Assembly (NCBI GenBank): GCA_947384015.1
Contig: CANDFN010000032.1
Coordinates: 1 to 11,016 of the forward strand
Length of the DNA: 11,016 nucleotides
Origin: an uncultured Clostridia bacterium
GTDB lineage: Bacteria; Bacillota; Clostridia; Christensenellales; UBA1242
Reading direction: 5' to 3'
Position 1 is the first letter of the stretch. Each line of letters begins with the position of its first letter. Positions 7,207 to 11,016 of this stretch are shown in pieces. The translations under genes and the position numbers were made by a program. The notes beneath the pieces were generated by a model. It had not been told where the DNA came from and searched no databases. It saw nothing but the letters and a program-made list of their open reading frames with translations.

Positions 7207-7806
7207 TTACAATTTTTTAGGTTCGGTATAGTAGGGGCTTGATTTATATTCTTCAGAATTTAACGCATTTTCTTTAATTTCTTTTAGTTGTCCAATAATT
7301 TCATCGTGAGGATAATTGCTAGCAAGAAGTATTTCTTCATTTCTATGTATAACACGTTTGGAAATATCGTTAGCAGTTAGTATTAGTAAGTTTAATTTTT
7401 CTTCTGCTTGTTTGTCTAATTTGGTTTCTTCAAGCAAAATTTTACAAAAACCTAAATGATAACTGTTTCCAAATAAAGTTAGGGCAGAAAAACTTCCTAT
7501 ATAACTTTTTTTATTATCAAAGGTAAATGCGCAAAATCCAATAGGATCGTAATTTGTGTCAATAACATTAATTTTATTTAAGTTTATGCCAATTTCATTG
7601 GCGCAGGTGCCAAACACAAAATGAGAGCACTCACAATCTTGTTTGTTGTAATCTTTTACAACCCCAACCGTGTGTCCATATTTATTTACGCAAATAGTTC
7701 CGCTCCAACTATTTTCATGGTTTCCTTTTGCGTCGGTTGTTCCATCTTCTGTGCACCAATCGCAATTTATTTTATAAGTTTTGTATTCGTCGTTATTTAG
7801 TATCAT
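7207..7806 (-). CDS. Unknown Cys-containing protein, paralogue of the adjacent gene (cassette gene 2)
   Basis: This is a 199-residue protein of unknown function, with no membrane segment or signal peptide. It aligns along its first 150 residues with the 203-residue product at 6580-7191: YKTYK (8-12), Cys18, GTICVNKYGHTVGVV (37-51), Cys60 before FG, YIGSF (102-106), and E-x-TKL-x-KQ-x-EE-KL-x-LLIL-x-AND (127-147). It additionally has CDWC (15-18) and a C-x-C plus Cys68 cluster (58-68), which could bind metal. Only Cys18, Cys39 and Cys60 seem to be kept in the paralogue, so a conserved zinc site is doubtful. The ribosome site AAGGAA (complement of 7812-7817) lies 5 nt before the ATG at 7806. 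The preceding gene stops 14 nt upstream. The pair probably arose by tandem duplication followed by strong divergence. Confidence 0.8.
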   Translation of the reverse strand: MILNNDEYKTYKINCDWCTEDGTTDAKGNHENSWSGTICVNKYGHTVGVVKDYNKQDCECSHFVFGTCANEIGINLNKINVIDTNYDPIGFCAFTFDNKKSYIGSFSALTLFGNSYHLGFCKILLEETKLDKQAEEKLNLLILTANDISKRVIHRNEEILLASNYPHDEIIGQLKEIKENALNSEEYKSSPYYTEPKKL

Positions 7807-7820
7807 AGTTATTCCTTTTG

Positions 7821-8450
7821 CTAAACAGTTGTTCCGTCTGTGTCAGAATCATTTTTCTTGTTATCATCCTCATCTCCAGAGGTTAGAAGGGGTGTTTCAG
7901 TTGTAAATTCTTCGTCTGCCATTCCTTCTACACGTTTTCTTATTAAACCTGTAGGTTCGGTAGAAAATCCTATACCAAACATTATTACTGGCTCGCCAGT
8001 TTCCTGATCTACTAAAAGTCCAAGCCCAAGAGTAGGGTTGATGTTGCCGTCTTTAGCAAAATCGTGCGAATGATTTTTAAACATTTCGTCTAATAAGGTA
8101 TTCTGTTTTTCACAAAGTTCGTCATATTCAATTTTGTCTTTAACAATCTTTTTGCCTACACTATTTTTAGCCAATATGCAACCTGTATAAACGCTAGAGC
8201 TAGTAAGTGCTACTAATGCTTGAATTAATCCTGCTAAATCCCAGCCCATAATAAGCCTTGCAATAGTGCCACCAACACAAAAGCCTGCTACAAATATTGA
8301 AACTCTAGCAATCCATTTTAAAATATTACTAATTTTAAAACGTCTTTTCTGTTTTTTTGCTACATCATGCTTTTTAAATTCTAAATCATCAATTTGTGCA
8401 ATTAAAGCAATTTCTTGTTCAATGTCAGCAGTATTACCTGTATTTTTCAT
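7821..8450 (-). CDS. Unknown two-pass membrane protein with acidic C-terminal tail (cassette gene 1)
   Basis: This 209-residue protein matches no family I recognise. A charged N-terminal part (1-45, probably helical) ends in KKQKRRFK. Two hydrophobic segments follow, at about 46-68 (WIARVSIFVAGFCVGGTIA) and 72-94 (LAGLIQALVALTSSSVYTG), separated by a very short turn. Basic residues on both outer sides predict a hairpin with both ends in the cytoplasm. Residues 95-130 look coiled-coil-like. Residues 140-170 are a probable beta segment (LGLGLLVDQETGEPVIMFGI). The protein ends in an Asp-rich low-complexity tail (191-206). The start at 8450 is chosen because AGGAG (complement of 8456-8460) lies just before it. 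The longer frame from 8513 would begin upstream of the promoter -35 and is excluded. It is the first gene of the three-gene operon. Confidence 0.8.
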   Translation of the reverse strand: MKNTGNTADIEQEIALIAQIDDLEFKKHDVAKKQKRRFKISNILKWIARVSIFVAGFCVGGTIARLIMGWDLAGLIQALVALTSSSVYTGCILAKNSVGKKIVKDKIEYDELCEKQNTLLDEMFKNHSHDFAKDGNINPTLGLGLLVDQETGEPVIMFGIGFSTEPTGLIRKRVEGMADEEFTTETPLLTSGDEDDNKKNDSDTDGTTV

Positions 8451-8469
8451 AAAATCTCCTATCAATAAA

Positions 8470-8498
8470 AATATAACATGGTTTTGCTTGGTTGTCAA
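8470..8498 (-). promoter_or_regulatory. Near-consensus sigma-A promoter of the three-gene cassette
   Basis: Read on the - strand, a perfect TTGACA (8498-8493) is followed by a 17-nt spacer and TATATT (8475-8470, 5/6). The spacer ends in TGT, giving the extended -10 TGnTATATT. Transcription should start near 8463, leaving a leader of only about 13 nt that holds the AGGAG site before the ATG at 8450. No clear operator palindrome is seen, so strong constitutive expression is the simplest reading. Confidence 0.85.
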
Positions 8499-8507
8499 TA
8501 CCAAAAA

Positions 8508-8536
8508 TTGCACTTTGCCCTATAAATGAATAGAAT
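8508..8536 (+). promoter_or_regulatory. Candidate promoter for dnaG
   Basis: TTGCAC (8508-8513) and TAGAAT (8531-8536, 5/6) are spaced by 17 nt, predicting a leader of about 70 nt before dnaG. Its -35 lies only 9 bp from the -35 of the opposite-strand promoter, making a back-to-back pair. A second candidate -10 is TATTAT at 8592-8597, with TTGGAT at 8570-8575, which would leave almost no leader. The rest of 8537-8614 is A/T-rich and holds nothing else I can name. Confidence 0.35.
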
Positions 8537-8614
8537 TTAAAAATAAAATTTAAAAATTTTTTAGGAGAATTGGATTTTGTGTGGTATTTAGTATTATAAG
8601 GATTTTTATTATAC

Positions 8615-10375
8615 ATGACAAGTGGCATAAACCCCGCTTTTCTAGATGAATTGCGTTCAAAGGTAGATATTGTAGATGTAGCGTCCAGATATATGACTTT
8701 AACCCGTAGGGGTGGTAGTTTTTGGGCATGTTGTCCATTTCATAGCGAAAAGACGCCATCTTTTTCTATAAAACAAGACGGGCAATTCTTTAAATGTTTT
8801 GGTTGTGGGGAAAGTGGTAATGTTTTTTCTCTGCTAAGGAAATTGGAAAATATAGATTTTATTACTGCTGTAGAGATGCTTTGCAAAATGTATAATATAG
8901 AGCCTCCAAAACAAGAAGATAATGCCGAAGCAGTTGCACGTAAAAAACAAAGAGATAACATATATAAAATACTAAAATCTGCAACAGAGTTTTATCATAA
9001 TAATTTAATAAACAATCCAAATTCTTTGCAAGCAAAGTATTTAAATACACGTAAGTTGTCACAAGATATGATAGAAAAATTTCAAATAGGCGCATCTTTA
9101 AACTATGATGATTTACCACAGCATCTGTTAAAATTAGGTTATAAACGTGAAGATATGCTAGCAGCAGGTGTAGTTGGTAAAAACTCTAATAATGACGGTC
9201 TTTATGACTTTTACGGTAAACGATTAATATTCCCAATTTTTAACGGGTTTGGAGATGTTGTTGGTTATTCTGGCAGAAGTGTAGAACAAAGCCCAGATCA
9301 TACAAAGTATAAAAACACAACACAAACACCAGTGTTTAACAAAAGTGAAATATTGTTTGCATATAACTTTGTTAGAGAATTAAAAAAATCTCATATGCTA
9401 GATACAATAATTATTGTAGAAGGGCATATAGATGCAATAGCGTGTCATCAAGTTGGCATTACAAACACCATTGCATGTATGGGAACGGCGTTAACTACAC
9501 AGCATGCGCGCAAAATTAAACAACTTGCAGACAATGTTATTTTGTGTTTAGACGGCGATAGCGCTGGTAAAAATGCGACATATAAAGCAATAGATGTGCT
9601 AAAAGAAGTTGGTTTGAATGTGCGTGTTGTAAGGCTTATGGGTGCAAAAGACCCAGATGAATACATAAAGAAGTTTGGTAAAGATGCTTTGCTTGAAGAG
9701 TTAAATAAAGCTATTGATTGTGTGGATTTTGTGCTTACAGACAGCGCAAAAAAATACGATTTAACAAAAAATAACGATAAAACAAAATATTTAACCGAAG
9801 CACTAAATTACATATCAAAATTATCAACCGAGGCGGAACAAGAGGTTTACTTAAACCTTGTGCATCAACTTGTAAAAGTGCCAATGGACGCTTTACGCAA
9901 AAGTTTAAAGGGTTCAGCAACTGTAATAAGAAAAGCTAATGAACCAGAAAAGGAAGATACTCCAAGTAATAAGTTTTTATACGATAGTAAAATTATGATA
10001 CTTGCCTCTATTATTTTTAAAAAGGCAGATTTAGAACAAGATTTTGCAACCTTGTTTTCTGGTGAGGATGAATTAAGCCAATTATATAAGTTTGTAAAAA
10101 GCAAAGGCGATGTTACCGCAAGTTGTTTGTTTGATAATTTTGAAGTTACAAAGGATAGTTTAATAGATAAAGTTATAAATTATCAGTTTCCAGCAGATGA
10201 TGTGTTTGCAGTAATGCTAAAAGATGCTGTAAAAAGGGTAAAGATTTATTTGTTAGAGCAGGAAAAGGTAAAATGTCAAGCATCCATGGCTATTGCTTTA
10301 ACAGATGATGAAAGGCTTAAATACTTAAAACGCATACAAGAGTTAACAATACTAATTAATAAGGAGAAAATGTGA
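8615..10375 (+). CDS. dnaG: DNA primase DnaG
   Basis: DnaG makes RNA primers for replication and works with the DnaB helicase at the fork. The 586-residue length is normal. The N-terminal CHC2 zinc domain has Cys40 and His43 (CPFH) and Cys61 and Cys64 (CFGC), with the family's EKTPSF in between. The catalytic core follows, including YDFYGKRLIFPIFN (197-210) and GYSGR (217-221). The TOPRIM fold has Glu269 in VEGHIDAIA, Asp313 and Asp315 in LDGDSAGK, and DPDEY (346-350). Residues from about 450 form the short helical helicase-binding region, which diverges as usual. The start at 8615 gives the expected N-terminus, but its AAGGA site (8598-8602) is 12 nt away, longer than optimal. The next gene overlaps by 4 nt (ATGTGA). 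Confidence 0.97.
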   Translation: MTSGINPAFLDELRSKVDIVDVASRYMTLTRRGGSFWACCPFHSEKTPSFSIKQDGQFFKCFGCGESGNVFSLLRKLENIDFITAVEMLCKMYNIEPPKQEDNAEAVARKKQRDNIYKILKSATEFYHNNLINNPNSLQAKYLNTRKLSQDMIEKFQIGASLNYDDLPQHLLKLGYKREDMLAAGVVGKNSNNDGLYDFYGKRLIFPIFNGFGDVVGYSGRSVEQSPDHTKYKNTTQTPVFNKSEILFAYNFVRELKKSHMLDTIIIVEGHIDAIACHQVGITNTIACMGTALTTQHARKIKQLADNVILCLDGDSAGKNATYKAIDVLKEVGLNVRVVRLMGAKDPDEYIKKFGKDALLEELNKAIDCVDFVLTDSAKKYDLTKNNDKTKYLTEALNYISKLSTEAEQEVYLNLVHQLVKVPMDALRKSLKGSATVIRKANEPEKEDTPSNKFLYDSKIMILASIIFKKADLEQDFATLFSGEDELSQLYKFVKSKGDVTASCLFDNFEVTKDSLIDKVINYQFPADDVFAVMLKDAVKRVKIYLLEQEKVKCQASMAIALTDDERLKYLKRIQELTILINKEKM

Positions 10376-10884
10376 TAGAAATAGATAAGACGGACAAGCT
10401 TTACTCTTATTTAACAAAATTAGGGGTAGAAGATGTGTCAAGATGGTATACTGTGCTAGCTGAAAATGGACGATATTCCCCTAAAGACGTTCAAACTTAC
10501 TTTTATTCTATGTTTCAGCCAAGTTTAACTAAAGAGATAGAGAATGAAGACTTAGAACAATTAGTAGATTATTATGCCGATTTAAAAAAAGTTAAGCCCA
10601 TTAAAGAAACTGAATTTAATAATTTATTAAAACGGTATAAACAAAAGCCAACAGCAAAAGATAAAGAAACAATAATAAATGCAAAATTAAAGGAATTAAT
10701 GTATTTAGCTGTAAATTATAAAACAGCGCATCCAAATGTAAATGTTTTAGATGTTGTTCAACTTGCAAACGTTGGGCTATTGAATGCGCTAGATAAATAT
10801 AATCCAGAAAATAAAATTGCATTTAAAGATTATATAATATACTGGGTAATGGAAGAAATAAACAAGGAGATTAAGAATGCTTAA
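10372..10884 (+). CDS. Sigma-70 region 2-like protein without regions 3 and 4
   Basis: This 170-residue protein starts at GTG (10372), overlapping the dnaG stop, with AAGGAG at 10361-10366. Residues 100-168 resemble sigma-70 region 2: NAKLKELMYLAVNY corresponds to region 2.1, VLDVVQLANVGLLNALDKYN to region 2.2 (core RNA polymerase binding), and FKDYIIYWVMEEI to regions 2.3-2.4. The frame ends just after region 2.4, and no region 3 or 4 coding appears in any frame directly behind it. The -10-reading helix is altered: EEINKEI stands where RQAI-type residues are normal. Residues 1-95 are not recognised, though they may include a remnant of region 1.2. In most Firmicutes rpoD follows dnaG, so this is either a degenerate sigma or a separate region 2 subunit, as in the SigO/RsoA pair of Bacillus. 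The region 2 match is by eye only. Confidence 0.7.
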   Translation: MIEIDKTDKLYSYLTKLGVEDVSRWYTVLAENGRYSPKDVQTYFYSMFQPSLTKEIENEDLEQLVDYYADLKKVKPIKETEFNNLLKRYKQKPTAKDKETIINAKLKELMYLAVNYKTAHPNVNVLDVVQLANVGLLNALDKYNPENKIAFKDYIIYWVMEEINKEIKNA

Positions 10885-11016
10885 TATAGAAGAGATAAGT
10901 GAAAAGTTAATTCAACAGTTTAAAGAAAATCATCAACGTTCAATATCGGACGATAATCTTTTTAGTAAATTAACAAATAAATATATAAATTTACAAATAC
11001 ACAAAAAATTAATTTT
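10877..11016 (+). CDS. Partial ORF, possibly the N-terminus of RpoD or a partner of the sigma-like protein
   Basis: The ATG at 10877 overlaps the previous gene by 8 nt and has AAGGAG at 10864-10869 with 7-nt spacing, so it is very likely translated. Forty-six complete codons are visible before the window edge, starting MLNIEEISEKLIQQFKENHQ. The stretch IEEISEKLIQQFKE...SISDDNLFSKL is faintly like region 1.1 of primary sigma factors (helix, Lys-rich turn, then 'LT.eEI...L'). The usual dnaG-rpoD gene order supports that reading, but the similarity is weak and the end is missing. I would not assign a name on this evidence. Confidence 0.6.
   Translation, partial: MLNIEEISEKLIQQFKENHQRSISDDNLFSKLTNKYINLQIHKKLI

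Noticed and set aside
8451..8513. Longer start for the membrane protein gene at 8513
   Set aside because: That start lies upstream of the TTGACA box of the promoter, so it would not be in the mRNA. The AGGAG site fits the ATG at 8450.
8266..8529. 87-residue + strand frame opposite the membrane protein
   Set aside because: It is antisense to a better supported gene, has no ribosome site, shows unlikely composition, and runs through the cassette promoter.
8563..8602. Tiny leader ORF before dnaG (TTG at 8570 or GTG at 8579, after AGGAGA at 8563)
   Set aside because: The spacing to TTG is too short, the peptide is under 10 residues with no regulatory logic such as codon runs or an attenuator hairpin, and the AGGAGA may be chance in an A-rich leader.
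10870..11016. Frameshifted continuation of the sigma-like gene (regions 3 and 4)
   Set aside because: None of the three + frames after 10884 shows region 3 or 4 motifs. The overlapping ORF has its own ribosome site and start.
1..11016. tRNA, rRNA, CRISPR arrays, riboswitches, transposases, inverted terminal repeats
   Set aside because: None was seen on reading both strands. The only repeat worth noting is the 27-bp pair in ppdK, and the intergenic gaps are all under 200 nt.

Overview
The window comes from an AT-rich, low-GC Gram-positive bacterium, most likely an uncultured Clostridia-like member of the Bacillota. The evidence is the strong AGGAGG-type ribosome sites, the A/T-rich codon use, the sporulation genes yqfC and yqfD, and a macro-synteny matching the Bacillus yqfC-yqfD-(phoH)-ybeY-(dgkA-cdd)-era-yqzL-recO-...-dnaG-sigA chromosomal block. 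It is a core chromosomal region with one accessory insertion. No plasmid, phage, IS, CRISPR or RNA-gene signature was seen.

Left part (1-2640, + strand): the 3' end of yqfC, then yqfD, then one ORF that fuses the rRNA-maturation endoribonuclease YbeY to the ribosome-assembly GTPase Era. The phoH, dgkA and cdd genes usually found here are absent. A strong terminator ends this operon. Next come a 58-residue unknown protein in the position of Bacillus yqzL and recO, which starts 2 nt after it and has no visible ribosome site. RecO has lost most of its usual zinc cysteines.

Middle (3746-6574): ppdK, pyruvate phosphate dikinase. Its catalytic residues are complete, but it carries an extra C-terminal tail of about 55 residues rich in Lys/Ala/Thr that resembles a histone H1 tail and contains an exact-period 27-bp repeat. 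A GC-rich hairpin at 6551-6574, flanked by A/T tracts on both sides, can terminate ppdK and also the convergent genes that follow.

Accessory cassette (6580-8498, - strand): three tightly packed genes transcribed against the housekeeping flow from a near-consensus sigma-A promoter with an extended -10. In transcription order they are a two-pass membrane protein with an acidic tail and two tandem paralogous proteins of about 200 residues. I recognise none of the three families. This is the best candidate in the window for an undescribed system.

Right part (8500-11016, + strand): dnaG (primase), then a GTG-started 170-residue protein overlapping it by 4 nt that resembles only region 2 of a sigma-70 factor, then the start of another overlapping ORF cut by the window edge. 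Because rpoD normally follows dnaG, the last ORF could be the true rpoD or a partner subunit. That cannot be settled from the window.
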